DNA of 64,000 bases from Mesorhizobium sp. (GCA_004020315.1 SAQG01000014.1:1-64000), one strand, 5' to 3'; positions 45,768 through 55,408 are shown, counted from the first letter of the stretch. Program-made: numbers and translations. The notes: generated from the letters alone by a model not told the origin.

Positions 45768-46262
45768 ATGGCTGGCACATCCCAACACGGCAAAGCGTTC
45801 ATTCGCCCGAAGAAGAAGGCCCACCTTCTTGTCATCGAGGCGCGCTTCCATGACGATCTTGCCGACGCGCTGCTCGAAGGCGCGACAAGCGCGCTCGAGG
45901 AAGCGGGCGCGACATACGACGTCGTTACCGTTCCGGGCTCGCTCGAAATTCCCGCGGTGATTTCCTTCGCGCTCGATGGCGCCGCCGAGGGTGGGCCGAG
46001 CTATGATGGTTTTGTCGCCCTTGGCACCGTCGTGCGCGGTGATACCTATCATTTCGACATCGTTGCCAATGAATCGAGCCGTGCCCTGATGGATCTCTCC
46101 GTGCAGGACTCGGTCTGCATCGGCAACGGCATCCTGACCACCGAAAATGACGAGCAGGCCTGGACGCGGGCCAGGCGTTCGGAAGGCGACAAGGGCGGCT
46201 TTGCGGCGCGAGCGGCGCTGACTATGATTGCCCTCAAGCAACAGTTGGGAGAGGGATCGTGA
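45768..46262 (+). CDS. ribH: 6,7-dimethyl-8-ribityllumazine synthase
   Basis: A 164-residue lumazine synthase. VPGSLEIP binds the ribityl side chain, [12 protein letters not shown] contains the catalytic His, and [15 protein letters not shown] is the family C-terminal motif. It joins 3,4-dihydroxy-2-butanone phosphate with the RibD/RibE pyrimidine intermediate. ATG 45768 begins the family N-terminus; upstream in-frame residues from 45717 are discarded. The nusB start overlaps its stop. Confidence 0.95.
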   Translation: MAGTSQHGKAFIRPKKKAHLLVIEARFHDDLADALLEGATSALEEAGATYDVVTVPGSLEIPAVISFALDGAAEGGPSYDGFVALGTVVRGDTYHFDIVANESSRALMDLSVQDSVCIGNGILTTENDEQAWTRARRSEGDKGGFAARAALTMIALKQQLGEGS

Positions 46263-46759
46263 GCGAACCCGCATCACCCGGCCAGCCCGCGGTACGCCAC
46301 GCCAACAAGCGCGGTGCTGCCCGTCTGGCCGCCGTGCAGGCGCTCTACCAGATGGATGTCGCCGGCAGCGGCGTCTTCGAGATCACCGCTGAATACGAGG
46401 CGTTCAGGCTCGGCAAGGAAGTCGACGGCGCGCTCTATCGCGAGGCCGACGCACAATGGTTCCGCGCCATCCTTGCCGGCGTCGTCGAGAACCAGAAGAC
46501 CATTGATCCGATCATCCGCCAGGCGCTGACCGAGGACTGGCCGTTGTCCAGGCTCGATTCGACGCTGCGCGCCATATTGCGCGCCGGCGTCTACGAACTG
46601 ATGAAGCGAGAGGACGTACCGGTGGCTGTCATCGTTTCGGAATATGTCGATATCGCCAAGGCGTTTTACGAAGAAGACGAGCCGAAGCTGGTCAACGCGG
46701 TGCTCGATCGCGTGTCGCGCCGGGTGCGCGGCGAGGGACGCGGCAAGGACGCTTCATGA
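46259..46759 (+). CDS. nusB: transcription antitermination factor NusB
   Basis: A 166-residue all-helical RNA-binding protein that works with NusE (S10) at boxA in rRNA operons. The [19 protein letters not shown]-terminus and [17 protein letters not shown] plus the [28 protein letters not shown]-terminal signature are clear. GTG start overlaps the ribH stop (GTGA) and the MFS gene start overlaps its own stop (ATGA), so all three are coupled. Confidence 0.95.
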   Translation: MSEPASPGQPAVRHANKRGAARLAAVQALYQMDVAGSGVFEITAEYEAFRLGKEVDGALYREADAQWFRAILAGVVENQKTIDPIIRQALTEDWPLSRLDSTLRAILRAGVYELMKREDVPVAVIVSEYVDIAKAFYEEDEPKLVNAVLDRVSRRVRGEGRGKDAS

Positions 46760-47976
46760 CGGCCGTCGCTATCGCCGAGGCTGGCAGGGAAGCGCGCCGC
46801 ACGGCGCTCATCCTTGCCGCTTCGCAGGCGATCATCGGTTCGGCCGCACCCATCGCCATTTCCGTGGGTGGGTTGGCCGGGCATTATCTGCTCGGCTCAG
46901 ACAAGTCCCTGGCGACCGCACCGATCACCGGCTTCAACGTCGGCGTGGCGCTCGGCGCCCTGCCGGCAGCAGCCATCATCCGCCGGCTCGGCCAGCGTGA
47001 CGGCTTCATGACCGGCACGATCGTCACCGCGCTCGGCGGTCTGGTCGCCACGCTGGCGCTGTTCCAGGCCAGCTTTTGGCTGTTTGCCTTCGGCCTGCTG
47101 GTGATCGGCGTCGGCGGTGCCTTCGTCCAGCAATTCCGTTTCGCCGCCGCCGACAACGCGCCGTCTGAATTCAAGGCGCGCGCCATCTCCTTCGTCCTGG
47201 CCGGCGGCATCGTCACCGCCATACTCGGGCCGCAGATCGTCATCTTCACCCGCGAATTGTTTGCGCCGGTGATGTTTGCCGGCTCGTTCGCCTCAATCCT
47301 GGTGCTGGCAGCGGTCGGCGCCGCCATCCTGTCGTTCCTGCGCATCCCGACGAAGGCGACGGGCAAAGCGGAAATCGCCGACAGGGACGCGCGGCCGCTC
47401 GCCGAGATCGTCACCAGGCCGCGCTTCGTTGCGGCGCTGTTTTGTGCCGTCGGCAGCTATGCTCTGATGAGCTTCGTCATGACCGGCGCACCGCTCGCGA
47501 TGGTCGGCTGCGGCCTTTCGACGGACGACGCCACGCTCGGCATTTCCTGGCATGTCATGGCGATGTTCGCGCCCAGTTTCTTCACCGGCTCGCTGATCTA
47601 TCGCTTCGGCGCCGAACGGATCGTCGCAACCGGACTTGTGTTGCTCATCGGCTGCGCCGTGGTGGCGCTGTCGGGCTTGGCGCTGTGGCAGTTCTGGACG
47701 GCGCTGATCCTGCTCGGCCTCGGCTGGAATTTCGGTTTCATCGGCGCCACCGCCATGGTCGCCGACAGCTACCGGCCATCCGAAAAGAGCAAGGTCCAGG
47801 GTTTTCACGACTTCGTCCTGTTCGGCTCCGTCGCCTTCGCCTCGCTGATGTCGGGCGCGGTCTACAATGCCTGGGGCTGGGAGATGCTGAACTGGATCAT
47901 CTTCCCGGTGACGGTGCTGTGCTTCGTGGCACTGGGCGTGCTGAAGATAACGAGCGCGCGGCCGACCAGCGCATGA
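46756..47976 (+). CDS. MFS transporter co-transcribed with nusB
   Basis: A 406-residue, 12-TM major facilitator. The TM2-TM3 loop reads [15 protein letters not shown] rather than a canonical motif A, and TM5 ends [13 protein letters not shown]. It resembles the YcaD/YfkF-like group of uncharacterised transporters; the substrate is unknown. ATG overlaps the nusB stop by four bases. The TGA stop (47974-47976) is provided by the terminus of a RIME-like repeat. Confidence 0.82.
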   Translation: MTAVAIAEAGREARRTALILAASQAIIGSAAPIAISVGGLAGHYLLGSDKSLATAPITGFNVGVALGALPAAAIIRRLGQRDGFMTGTIVTALGGLVATLALFQASFWLFAFGLLVIGVGGAFVQQFRFAAADNAPSEFKARAISFVLAGGIVTAILGPQIVIFTRELFAPVMFAGSFASILVLAAVGAAILSFLRIPTKATGKAEIADRDARPLAEIVTRPRFVAALFCAVGSYALMSFVMTGAPLAMVGCGLSTDDATLGISWHVMAMFAPSFFTGSLIYRFGAERIVATGLVLLIGCAVVALSGLALWQFWTALILLGLGWNFGFIGATAMVADSYRPSEKSKVQGFHDFVLFGSVAFASLMSGAVYNAWGWEMLNWIIFPVTVLCFVALGVLKITSARPTSA

Positions 47977-48066
47977 CCCCGAACCGAAGGTTCGGAAAGG
48001 ATCATGCGCAAAATCAAAAGTGCTACAGCGTCCTTTGCGCGTCCAAGCGGACGCGCGGCGCTGTAG
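47971..48066. repeat. RIME-like mosaic repeat, modules 1+2 (copy E)
   Basis: Module 1 (47971-48009) has GCATGACCCCGAA and TTCGGAAAGGATCATGC. Module 2 (48023-48066) pairs ctacagcgtcctttgcgcgtcc with ggacgcgcggcgctgtag. Same order and orientation as the copy at 19671-19775. Confidence 0.75.
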
Positions 48067-48226
48067 TGACATGACGCTGTCGGCACGAGGTGCGCCGAAT
48101 TCGTCGCGCCGGAACAAAATTATTGCGCCCATCGCCCTTCATATGAAACCGTGTACCCCGACGGGGCATTGAAGCCATGCTCATATGCGGCAGCCGTAAT
48201 CCGGTTCTCAGCAAGGGATTTATGAA

Positions 48227-49138
48227 ATGTTTTCAGTCAAGGTTCTGGCCGGCGCGGCTCTGGCGTTCGGCATCACCGCAGCCTCGGCAAGCGCTCAGGT
48301 GGTCGTGTCGTCGAAGATCGACACCGAAGGCGGCGTGCTCGGCAACATCATCCAGCTGGTGCTGAACGCTAACAACATCCAGACCACGGACCGCATCCAG
48401 CTCGGCGGCACCCCTGTGGTGCGCAAGGCGATCACCGCCGTCGAGATCGACATCTATCCGGAATACACCGGCAATGCCGCCTTCTTCTTCGAAAAGGCCG
48501 ACGATCCCGTGTGGAAGGATGCCGCCAAGGGCTATGAAATGGCCAAGAAGCTCGACTACGACGCCAACAAGATCGTCTGGCTGTCGCCGTCGCCTGCCAA
48601 CAACACCTGGGCGATTGCGCTGCGCAAGGATGTCGCCGAGACCAACAAGCTGGCGACGTTGTCCGACTTCGGCAAATATGTCTCCGGCGGTGGCCAGGTG
48701 GTGCTGGCGGCCTCGGCCGAATTCGTCAATTCGGCTGCCGCGCTGCCGGCTTTCCAGACCACCTATGGCTTCACGCTTAAACCGGACCAGCTGATCACGC
48801 TGTCTGGCGGCGACACGGCGGCGACCATCGCCGCTGCGGCGAACCAGACCAACGGCGCCAACGCTGCCATGGTCTACGGCACCGATGGCGGCATCGCGCC
48901 GTCCGGCCTGGTCGTGCTCGAAGACGACAAGGGCGTGCAGCCGGTCTACCAGCCGGCGCCGATCATCCGCGAGGCGGTGCTGAAGGAGCATCCCGAAATC
49001 GAGGCGCTGCTGAAGCCGGTCTTCGCCAAGCTCGATCTCGTCACCCTGCAGGAACTGAACGGCCGCGTGCAGGTCGGCGGCGAGCCGGTCAAGGGCGTCG
49101 CTGAAGACTTCCTGAAAAAGAACGGGTTTTTGAAGTAG
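48227..49138 (+). CDS. osmoprotectant ABC transporter, substrate-binding protein
   Basis: A 303-residue periplasmic protein of the OpuAC/OsmF (YehZ) family. Signal peptide at residues 1-23 (AGAALAFGITAASASA). The mature chain shows VVVSSKIDTEGGVLGNIIQLVL and EIDIYPEYTGNAAFF, the quaternary-amine-binding pattern (Y-x-E-Y-T-G). The ligand is probably glycine betaine, choline or another quaternary amine. The three following genes encode the membrane and ATPase parts. A 160-base gap with a degenerate repeat and a hairpin separates it from the first permease. Confidence 0.9.
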   Translation: MFSVKVLAGAALAFGITAASASAQVVVSSKIDTEGGVLGNIIQLVLNANNIQTTDRIQLGGTPVVRKAITAVEIDIYPEYTGNAAFFFEKADDPVWKDAAKGYEMAKKLDYDANKIVWLSPSPANNTWAIALRKDVAETNKLATLSDFGKYVSGGGQVVLAASAEFVNSAAALPAFQTTYGFTLKPDQLITLSGGDTAATIAAAANQTNGANAAMVYGTDGGIAPSGLVVLEDDKGVQPVYQPAPIIREAVLKEHPEIEALLKPVFAKLDLVTLQELNGRVQVGGEPVKGVAEDFLKKNGFLK

Positions 49139-49189
49139 ACCCGTTTCTGAAAATCGTGACATCGGTGCGCGGCGCCCCTTTGCAACTGC

Positions 49190-49222
49190 CAATCTCCCCC
49201 CGGTCTAAACAAGGGGGAGATC
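49190..49222. repeat. degenerate half-copy of the 17235 inverted-repeat family
   Basis: tgccaatctcccccc and gggggagatcgg flank a short spacer; the left part equals the start of the element at 17232. Only one hairpin arm remains. Confidence 0.5.
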
Positions 49223-49279
49223 GGATTTCGCGCCGGCTTTCGCCAATCGCCAACGAAAGGTGTGCGCCGTGGCAAATCG

Positions 49280-49293
49280 CCCCTCATGAGGGG
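49280..49293 (+). promoter_or_regulatory. palindrome covering the permease ribosome-binding site
   Basis: CCCCTCATGAGGGG is a perfect 14-base palindrome whose right arm (GAGGGG) is the likely Shine-Dalgarno for the ATG at 49299. A hairpin here could lower translation of the permease relative to the binding protein. Confidence 0.45.
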
Positions 49294-49298
49294 CAGCC

Positions 49299-50465
49299 AT
49301 GACCGTCCGGTTCGACAAGCTCGGCGTGGTCATCGCCGCGATCGTTGCCTATGCCGCGTTCGCGGCGCCCTTCGCCACCTTCCGCGCCAATCGCATCGTA
49401 CCTGGCGAGGCACGCTCGATTCTCGAAGCTCTGCCAGCGGCGACAGGCTCGCTGCTGCTGGCGATCGTTGTCGTTTCGGCGATCATCGCACTGTTGAAGA
49501 CGCCGCTGATCCTGCGCCTCGCCGCCAGTGTGGTCGCGCTTGCGGCACTGGCGCTGCTGATCGGTGTCGCCGGCAGCTTCCTGACGCCTCAAGGCAACAC
49601 CTTTGCCCGCATCTCGCCGGCCTCGGGCTTCTGGCTGCTCATCTTCGCCTTTACGCTTTTGCTCGCCGACGTGCTGACGAGGCTGAACCTGTCGCCATGG
49701 GCACGGATCGGCGTGCTCGTCGTCGCGGCAGCGGCGATCGGCCTGCTGCTGGTCTCGGGCAGTTGGGACAGTCTGTCGATCCTCAAGGAATATGCCAACC
49801 GTGCCGACAGCTTCTGGGCGGAAGGCTCCAAGCATGTGACGCTGGCGCTGGGCTCGCTGGCGGCGGCGGTGATATCAGGCCTGCCGCTCGGCATCCTTTG
49901 CCACCGTGTCGAAAAATTGCGGGCCGGCGTGCTCAACGTGCTGAACATCATCCAGACCATTCCCTCGATCGCGCTGTTCGGCCTTTTGATCGCGCCGCTC
50001 GGCTGGGTCGCAACGCATGTGCCCGGCGCAGCCTCCCTCGGCATTCGCGGCATCGGCACCGCGCCCGCTTTCGTCGCCCTGTTTCTCTATTCGCTGCTGC
50101 CGGTGGTAGCCAACACCGTGATCGGTCTTGTCGGTGTGCCGCGCGCCGCCAACGACGCGGCGCGCGGCATGGGCATGACCGAGCGCCAGCGCCTGTTCGG
50201 CGTCGAATTTCCGTTGGCCTTCCCGGTGATCCTCACCGGGATCCGCATCGTGCTGGTGCAGAACATCGGCCTTGCCACCATTGCCGCGCTGATCGGCGGC
50301 GGCGGCTTCGGCGTGTTCGTGTTCCAGGGCGTTGGCCAAACGGCGATGGACCTGGTGCTGCTCGGCGCCATGCCGACGGTAGCGCTGGCCTTTGCTGCCG
50401 CCATCGTCCTCGACGCGGTGATCGAAATGACCTCCATCAGGAGACGCGAGGCACAACCGGCATGA
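49299..50465 (+). CDS. osmoprotectant ABC transporter permease (YehY-like)
   Basis: A 388-residue inner-membrane protein, longer than plain OpuAB-type permeases. Residues 1-165 add five or so extra TM segments, as in YehY, followed by a standard permease domain with the EAA-like loop VVANTVIGLVGVPRAANDAARGMGMTERQRLFGVEFPLAFP. The ATG lies just beyond a palindrome that covers its ribosome-binding site. Its stop overlaps the ATPase gene start (ATGA). Confidence 0.88.
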   Translation: MTVRFDKLGVVIAAIVAYAAFAAPFATFRANRIVPGEARSILEALPAATGSLLLAIVVVSAIIALLKTPLILRLAASVVALAALALLIGVAGSFLTPQGNTFARISPASGFWLLIFAFTLLLADVLTRLNLSPWARIGVLVVAAAAIGLLLVSGSWDSLSILKEYANRADSFWAEGSKHVTLALGSLAAAVISGLPLGILCHRVEKLRAGVLNVLNIIQTIPSIALFGLLIAPLGWVATHVPGAASLGIRGIGTAPAFVALFLYSLLPVVANTVIGLVGVPRAANDAARGMGMTERQRLFGVEFPLAFPVILTGIRIVLVQNIGLATIAALIGGGGFGVFVFQGVGQTAMDLVLLGAMPTVALAFAAAIVLDAVIEMTSIRRREAQPA

Positions 50466-51400
50466 TCGAGATCGAACGCATTACCAAGCGTTATGATGCA
50501 ACGACTGTCGTCGACGACGTGTCGATGGTGATCGAGCCGCGCACCATCACCGTCATCGTCGGCACCTCCGGCTCCGGCAAGACGACGCTGCTGCGCATGA
50601 TCAACCGGCTGGTCGAGCCGACCGCGGGTGTGATCAAGATCGACGGCGCCGACAACCGCTCGCTGCCCGGCTACGAGCTGCGCCGCAGCATCGGCTACGC
50701 CATCCAGGGCCATGGGCTGTTTCCGCATCGCACGGTGGCGCAGAACATCGCCACCGTGCCGGTGCTGCTCGGCTGGGCCGCGGCCCGCACCAAGCGCCGT
50801 GTCGACGAGTTGATGACGCTCTACCAGCTCGATCCCCAGGCGTTCGGGCCACGCTATCCGCATGAGCTCTCCGGTGGGCAGCAGCAGCGCGTCGGCGTCG
50901 CCAGGGCGCTTGCCGCGGAGCCGAACGTGCTGTTGATGGACGAGCCGTTCGGCGCGCTCGACCCGATCATCCGCAACAAGGCGCAGGAGGATCTTCTGGC
51001 GATCCAGAAGCGCTTCGGCACCACTATCATCCTCGTCACCCATGACATGGAAGAGGCGGTGTATATGGGCGACAAGATCGCGGTGATGGATGCCGGCAAG
51101 CTGGTGCAATATGCCAAGCCCGCCGAGATCCTGGCGAAGCCGGCCAGCGCCTTCGTCGAGACCCTGGTCGGCGCCAGCGAAAAACCGTTCAGGCTGCTGT
51201 CGCTCGGCCGGGTCCGGGACGCGGTCGAGAAGGGCACCGCCGAAGGCGAGGCGATCCCCGACGACGCCAGCCAGCGCGATGCGCTGGCCGAACTCCTCTG
51301 GTCGGGCCGCCCGGCGATGCCGGTGAAAGGCGCGGACGGCAAGCCGCTCGGCCGCGTGACGGTGGACGGGCTGGTGAAACGCGCGGCGAGGCCGGCATGA
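50462..51400 (+). CDS. osmoprotectant ABC transporter ATP-binding protein
   Basis: A 312-residue ABC ATPase of the OpuAA/ProV type. Walker A GTSGSGKTT (about 35-43), Q-loop IQGHGLFPHRT, signature LSGGQQQRVGVARAL, Walker B VLLMDEPFGALD, H-loop THDMEEA. The C-terminal 80 residues look like a truncated regulatory region (RPAMPVKGADGKPLGRVTVDGL, one CBS-like unit). An apparent 712-codon frame starting at 49262 is an artefact of reading through the permease out of frame. Overlaps both neighbours by four bases. Confidence 0.93.
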   Translation: MIEIERITKRYDATTVVDDVSMVIEPRTITVIVGTSGSGKTTLLRMINRLVEPTAGVIKIDGADNRSLPGYELRRSIGYAIQGHGLFPHRTVAQNIATVPVLLGWAAARTKRRVDELMTLYQLDPQAFGPRYPHELSGGQQQRVGVARALAAEPNVLLMDEPFGALDPIIRNKAQEDLLAIQKRFGTTIILVTHDMEEAVYMGDKIAVMDAGKLVQYAKPAEILAKPASAFVETLVGASEKPFRLLSLGRVRDAVEKGTAEGEAIPDDASQRDALAELLWSGRPAMPVKGADGKPLGRVTVDGLVKRAARPA

Positions 51401-52161
51401 AAGAGGCCGGTGTAAAAGCTTGGCTTCCGTCGCTGCTCCGGCTTGCGCTGGTGGTGCTGCTCATTGCCTTCGTGACCAATCCGGGCTGGTTCGAACCGCT
51501 GCTGAAGCCGCTGACCGAGAACAACGCGCCGGCGATCTACAATCAGGGCAGCCTTTTGACGCTGACGCTGCTGCATCTGAGGACCGTGCTGATCGCGACG
51601 ATGGCGGCGACCATCGTTGCCGTGGCGCTCGCCATCCTGGTCACCAGGCCGGCCGGCATCGAATTCCTGCCGCTGTCGCGCAGCCTGGTCAATATCGGCC
51701 AGACCTTTCCGCCAGTGGCGGTGCTGGCGCTTGCCGTGCCGGCGGTCGGCTTCGGCGAGAAGCCCACACTGATCGCGCTGTTTCTCTACGGCCTGCTGCC
51801 GATCTTCGAGAACGCGTTGACCGGGCTGACGACGCTGCCGGCCAATGTGGTCGAAGCGGCGCGCGGCGCCGGCATGACCGGCTGGCAAAGACTGGTCAAG
51901 GTCGAGCTGCCGCTCAGCGCGCCGATCATCCTCGGCGGCATCCGGCTGTCGGTGGTCATCAGCCTCGCCACCGCGACGATCGGCTCGACCGTGGCGGCCA
52001 GGACTCTGGGCGAGGTGATCATCGCCGGGCTGTTGTCGAACAATCTCGCCTTCGTCCTGCAGGGCGGCCTGATCGTCGCTGCCCTTGCCGTGCTGATTTA
52101 TGACGGGCTCTCGGCGATCGAGCGCTATACGGCGCGCCGCATGGGGCAGGAGACGGCGTAG
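51397..52161 (+). CDS. osmoprotectant ABC transporter permease (YehW-like)
   Basis: A 254-residue permease with six TM helices and the EAA-like loop LTTLPANVVEAARGAGMTGWQRLVKVELPLSAP. The N-terminal loop GWFEPLLKPLTENNAPAIYNQGSLLTLTLLHL is typical of YehW/OpuABC proteins. Last gene of the four-gene transporter, coupled by an ATGA overlap to the ATPase gene. Convergent with hicA across 13 bases. Confidence 0.92.
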   Translation: MKEAGVKAWLPSLLRLALVVLLIAFVTNPGWFEPLLKPLTENNAPAIYNQGSLLTLTLLHLRTVLIATMAATIVAVALAILVTRPAGIEFLPLSRSLVNIGQTFPPVAVLALAVPAVGFGEKPTLIALFLYGLLPIFENALTGLTTLPANVVEAARGAGMTGWQRLVKVELPLSAPIILGGIRLSVVISLATATIGSTVAARTLGEVIIAGLLSNNLAFVLQGGLIVAALAVLIYDGLSAIERYTARRMGQETA

Positions 52162-52174
52162 CCGACAGATCAGC

Positions 52175-52381
52175 TCAGATATCGCGTTCGCTCATCTCAG
52201 CCAGCGCCAAGAGGTGTCGCAAGAGTCCTGTTTTAAGCGGCTTGTTGCCGTGAATGGGGACCGAAAGGCGCACGATGCTGCCCTCCTTGCCGTAGATGTG
52301 ATGACTGCCGGCAACACGCAAAAGCTTCCAGCCTTGCCGCTCGGCGGCACGCGCAAGCTCCTTGCCGGAAATGGACTTCAA
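52175..52381 (-). CDS. hicA: HicA toxin (mRNA interferase)
   Basis: A 68-residue double-stranded-RNA-binding-fold toxin that cleaves mRNA when free. The catalytic His is in AGSHHIYGKEG, following the G-W-K-L-L-R strand. Starts four bases inside the hicB end (ATGA overlap), so the antitoxin is translated first. Confidence 0.92.
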   Translation of the reverse strand: MKSISGKELARAAERQGWKLLRVAGSHHIYGKEGSIVRLSVPIHGNKPLKTGLLRHLLALAEMSERDI

Positions 52382-52578
52382 ACGGCGATTTCCATGACCC
52401 GGCCGGGTTCTGAAGTGAAAGATAGCGGCTCGACCGAGAGACAGCCTTCGATCGCTTCACGCAAATTCTCGACAAGTTCGTCCAAGGTTTCACCCTGGGT
52501 CGCACAGCCGGGAACTGCCGGCACTTCGCCCCAGTAGCCACCTTCTTCGGCTTCGTGAATGATCGCCTTGAACTTCAT
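52378..52578 (-). CDS. hicB: HicB antitoxin
   Basis: A 66-residue HicB with the RNase-H-like N-terminal domain: FKAIIHEAEEGGYWGEVPAVPGCATQGETLDELVENL. The usual C-terminal DNA-binding extension is short or absent, so autoregulation may depend on another protein. First gene of a hicB-hicA pair facing away from hppA. Confidence 0.9.
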   Translation of the reverse strand: MKFKAIIHEAEEGGYWGEVPAVPGCATQGETLDELVENLREAIEGCLSVEPLSFTSEPGRVMEIAV

Positions 52579-52807
52579 GGGTCAACTCCAATTCTACCCT
52601 GAAGATAGGCTGCCCCGTCGTATTTGCAAAGCAGGACGAGCGCTGCCTATTCGCAACTTTCTTGCTACACCTGATCGGGCGAGCGTGGTATCCGTCCGCT
52701 GATCTTCGTCGTTCAGCCGGACGACGACCTGCGCAAAGGCTGACGCCAGCCGATTTCAATCGATCTTATTGGGCGGCGGCGCAGGCGAGCGTGGTGCCGC
52801 CCATTGG

Positions 52808-52842
52808 TTTTGGGCGAAAGCCAGGGCTTTTGGGCGAAAGCC
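52808..52842. repeat. two 20-bp direct repeats upstream of hppA
   Basis: TTTTGGGCGAAAGCC occurs at 52808-52822 and 52828-52842, spaced at exactly 20 bases, about 25 bases ahead of the predicted -35 element. It could be an activator site or a slipped-strand duplication. Confidence 0.7.
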
Positions 52843-52863
52843 GGGCAAAAACCGAACAATATC

Positions 52864-52892
52864 TTGACGTTCGCAACCCTGTTTCGCATAAG
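52864..52892 (+). promoter_or_regulatory. predicted sigma-70 promoter of hppA
   Basis: TTGACG (52864-52869), 17 bases, CATAAG (52887-52892). The expected start point near 52899 places the 32-bp palindrome at the very 5' end of the transcript. Confidence 0.6.
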
Positions 52893-52902
52893 CCGGTGCG
52901 AA

Positions 52903-52934
52903 GGGAGCGGATTCCGCGCGCGGAATCCGCTCCC
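52903..52934 (+). promoter_or_regulatory. perfect 32-bp palindrome in the hppA leader
   Basis: Arms 52903-52918 and 52919-52934 are exact reverse complements (16 bp, no unpaired loop) running from GGGAGCGGATTCC outward. In RNA this would be a very stable 5' hairpin 58 bases before the ATG. There is no T-run after it, so it is not a standard terminator. Bases 52579-52807 show nothing recognisable. Confidence 0.7.
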
Positions 52935-52992
52935 CTGTCTCAACGGCCCAGGGAGGGGTTCTTTTGGGTCATCAATCGAGGAAAATCCGGCA

Positions 52993-55134
52993 ATGACCAT
53001 AATTTCAGCTGTCATCGCCTGCGGTCTGCTTTCAGTCCTTTACGCCATCTGGGCGACACGTTCGGTCCTCGCGGCCGATCAGGGCAATGCACGCATGCAG
53101 GAAATTTCCGCGGCCATCCGCGAAGGCGCGCAGGCCTATCTGGCGCGCCAATACACCACCATCGCCATCGTCGGCGTCGTGGTCCTGCTGCTCGCCTGGT
53201 GGCTGCTTTCGATCACCGCCGCCATCGGCTTCCTGATCGGTGCCGTTCTGTCGGGCGCTGCCGGCTTCATCGGCATGCACGTCTCGGTGCGCGCCAATGT
53301 GCGCACCGCGCAGGCGGCATCCAACAGCCTCGCAGCCGGCCTCGAGATCGCCTTCAAGTCGGGCGCCATCACCGGCATGCTGGTCGCTGGCCTGGCCCTA
53401 CTCGGCGTCTCGATCTACTACCTGATCCTCACCCAATTCATGGGCCTTCAGCCCAACGACCGCATCGTCATCGACGCGCTGGTTTCGCTCGGCTTCGGCG
53501 CCTCGCTGATCTCGATCTTCGCCCGTCTCGGCGGCGGCATCTTCACCAAGGGTGCCGACGTCGGCGGCGATCTCGTCGGCAAGGTCGAAGCCGGCATTCC
53601 CGAAGACGATCCGCGCAATCCGGCCACTATCGCCGACAATGTCGGCGACAACGTCGGCGACTGCGCCGGCATGGCCGCCGACCTGTTCGAGACCTATGCG
53701 GTGACCGTGGTCGCCACCATGGTCCTCGCCGCCATCTTCTTCGGCGGCACCGCCGTTCTCAGCGCCACGATGCTCTATCCGCTGGCCATCTGCGGCGCCT
53801 GCATCCTGACTTCCATTATCGGCACTTTCTTCGTCAAGCTCGGCTCCAACGGCTCGATCATGGGCGCGCTCTATAAGGGCCTGATCGTCACCGGCCTGCT
53901 ATCGATCGTCGGCCTTGGCATCGCCACCTCGGCAACGCTGGGCTGGGGCGAGATCGGCACGGTCGCCGGCATGGCCATCACCGGGACGAACCTGTTCATC
54001 TGCGGCCTGGTCGGTCTTGCGGTGACCGGCCTCATCGTGGTGATCACCGAATATTATACCGGCACCAACAAGCGCCCGGTTAACTCGATCGCCCAGGCTT
54101 CGGTTACCGGTCACGGCACCAACGTCATCCAGGGTCTTGCTGTCTCGCTGGAATCGACGGCACTTCCGGCGATCGTCATCGTCGGCGGCATCATTTCGAC
54201 CTACCAGCTCGCCGGCCTCTACGGCACGGCGATCGCAGTCACCACGATGCTCGGCCTTGCCGGCATGATCGTTGCGCTCGACGCCTTCGGCCCGGTCACC
54301 GACAATGCCGGCGGCATTGCCGAAATGGCCGGCTTGCCCAAGGAAGTGCGCCAATCCACCGATGCGCTCGATGCCGTCGGCAACACCACCAAGGCGGTAA
54401 CCAAGGGTTACGCAATCGGTTCGGCCGGTCTCGGCGCGCTGGTGCTGTTTGCGGCCTACTCTAACGACCTGAAGTTCTTTGCCGCCAATGGCGACAAATA
54501 TCCTTACTTTCAGGGCATGGGCGAAGTCTCTTTCGACCTCTCAAACCCTTACGTCGTCGCCGGTCTGATCTTCGGCGGTCTAATCCCGTATCTGTTCGGC
54601 GGCATTGCCATGACCGCCGTCGGCCGCGCGGCTGGCGCCATTGTCGAGGAGGTGCGCAAGCAGTTTCGCGAGGATCCGGGCATCATGGCCGGCACGTCGA
54701 AGCCGAACTACGCGCGTGCGGTCGATCTTCTGACCAAGGCGGCGATCCGGGAAATGATCATTCCGTCGCTGCTGCCGGTGCTGGCGCCGCTGGTCGTCTA
54801 TTTCGGCGTGCTGCTGCTCTCTGGCTCGAAGGCATCCGCCTTTGCAGCGCTCGGGGCCTCGCTGCTCGGCGTCATCGTCAACGGCCTGTTCGTCGCCATC
54901 TCGATGACCTCCGGCGGCGGCGCCTGGGACAATGCGAAGAAATCGTTCGAGGACGGCTTTACCGACAAGGACGGCGTCAAGCACCTCAAGGGCTCCGAGG
55001 CGCACAAGGCCTCGGTGACCGGCGACACGGTCGGCGACCCCTACAAGGACACCGCCGGTCCGGCAGTCAACCCGGCGATCAAGATCACCAACATCGTCGC
55101 CCTGCTGCTGCTGGCCGTGCTCGCGCACGGCTGA
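52993..55134 (+). CDS. hppA: membrane-bound proton-pumping pyrophosphatase
   Basis: A 713-residue integral membrane enzyme with about 16 TM helices that couples pyrophosphate hydrolysis to H+ transport. The PPi-binding motifs are [14 protein letters not shown] (186-199), [19 protein letters not shown], and the C-terminal DNAKK and [15 protein letters not shown]467 and T470 in [10 protein letters not shown] are the residues of the K+-independent class (K+-dependent enzymes have Ala at the first). The ATG at 52993 follows GAGGA; the longer open frame to 52804 crosses promoter and palindrome. Confidence 0.96.
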   Translation: MTIISAVIACGLLSVLYAIWATRSVLAADQGNARMQEISAAIREGAQAYLARQYTTIAIVGVVVLLLAWWLLSITAAIGFLIGAVLSGAAGFIGMHVSVRANVRTAQAASNSLAAGLEIAFKSGAITGMLVAGLALLGVSIYYLILTQFMGLQPNDRIVIDALVSLGFGASLISIFARLGGGIFTKGADVGGDLVGKVEAGIPEDDPRNPATIADNVGDNVGDCAGMAADLFETYAVTVVATMVLAAIFFGGTAVLSATMLYPLAICGACILTSIIGTFFVKLGSNGSIMGALYKGLIVTGLLSIVGLGIATSATLGWGEIGTVAGMAITGTNLFICGLVGLAVTGLIVVITEYYTGTNKRPVNSIAQASVTGHGTNVIQGLAVSLESTALPAIVIVGGIISTYQLAGLYGTAIAVTTMLGLAGMIVALDAFGPVTDNAGGIAEMAGLPKEVRQSTDALDAVGNTTKAVTKGYAIGSAGLGALVLFAAYSNDLKFFAANGDKYPYFQGMGEVSFDLSNPYVVAGLIFGGLIPYLFGGIAMTAVGRAAGAIVEEVRKQFREDPGIMAGTSKPNYARAVDLLTKAAIREMIIPSLLPVLAPLVVYFGVLLLSGSKASAFAALGASLLGVIVNGLFVAISMTSGGGAWDNAKKSFEDGFTDKDGVKHLKGSEAHKASVTGDTVGDPYKDTAGPAVNPAIKITNIVALLLLAVLAHG

Positions 55135-55170
55135 GGCCGCTTGGCCTCTCCAGGGCCGAAATCCAGAACC

Positions 55171-55202
55171 GAACCCGCGGGCGCGATCCCGCGGGTTCTT
55201 CT
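55171..55202 (+). terminator. intrinsic terminator after hppA
   Basis: GAACCCGCGGG (55171-55181) and CCCGCGGGTTC (55188-55198) form an 11-bp stem with a CGCGAT loop followed by TTCTATTTT. Confidence 0.85.
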
Positions 55203-55305
55203 ATTTTGGACGTCCAGCGTCAGGACATTGACGCCCGTGACGGTTCAAGCTCGGGTTCAACTCGTCTGAGGCCCCGCAGCCTGCGACAATGGCTGCGTCC
55301 CAAAA

Positions 55306-55337
55306 CAAAAACCCGCAGGATCGCTCCCGCGGGTTTT
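55306..55337 (-). terminator. intrinsic terminator after bamE
   Basis: AACCCGC (55310-55316) and GCGGGTT (55329-55335) form the stem; the left flank AAAACAAAAA reads as a U-rich tail on the minus strand. It lies 70 bases past the bamE stop. Confidence 0.75.
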
Positions 55338-55408
55338 GGTCGCCTGAGATGTTGCTGCTTCCAGGGAAGCAAAAGGAAAGGATGAGAAGCCGATTCTGTC
55401 GGGATGGA

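Noticed and set aside
43075..45768. FMN riboswitch near the riboflavin genes
   Set aside because: Looked for the conserved RFN core in the leaders of nrdR, ribD, ribE and ribH and saw none.
49262..51400. 712-codon frame that would fuse an unknown N-terminus to the ABC ATPase
   Set aside because: The first 400 codons are the permease gene read out of frame. The ATPase has its own start at 50462 overlapping the permease stop.
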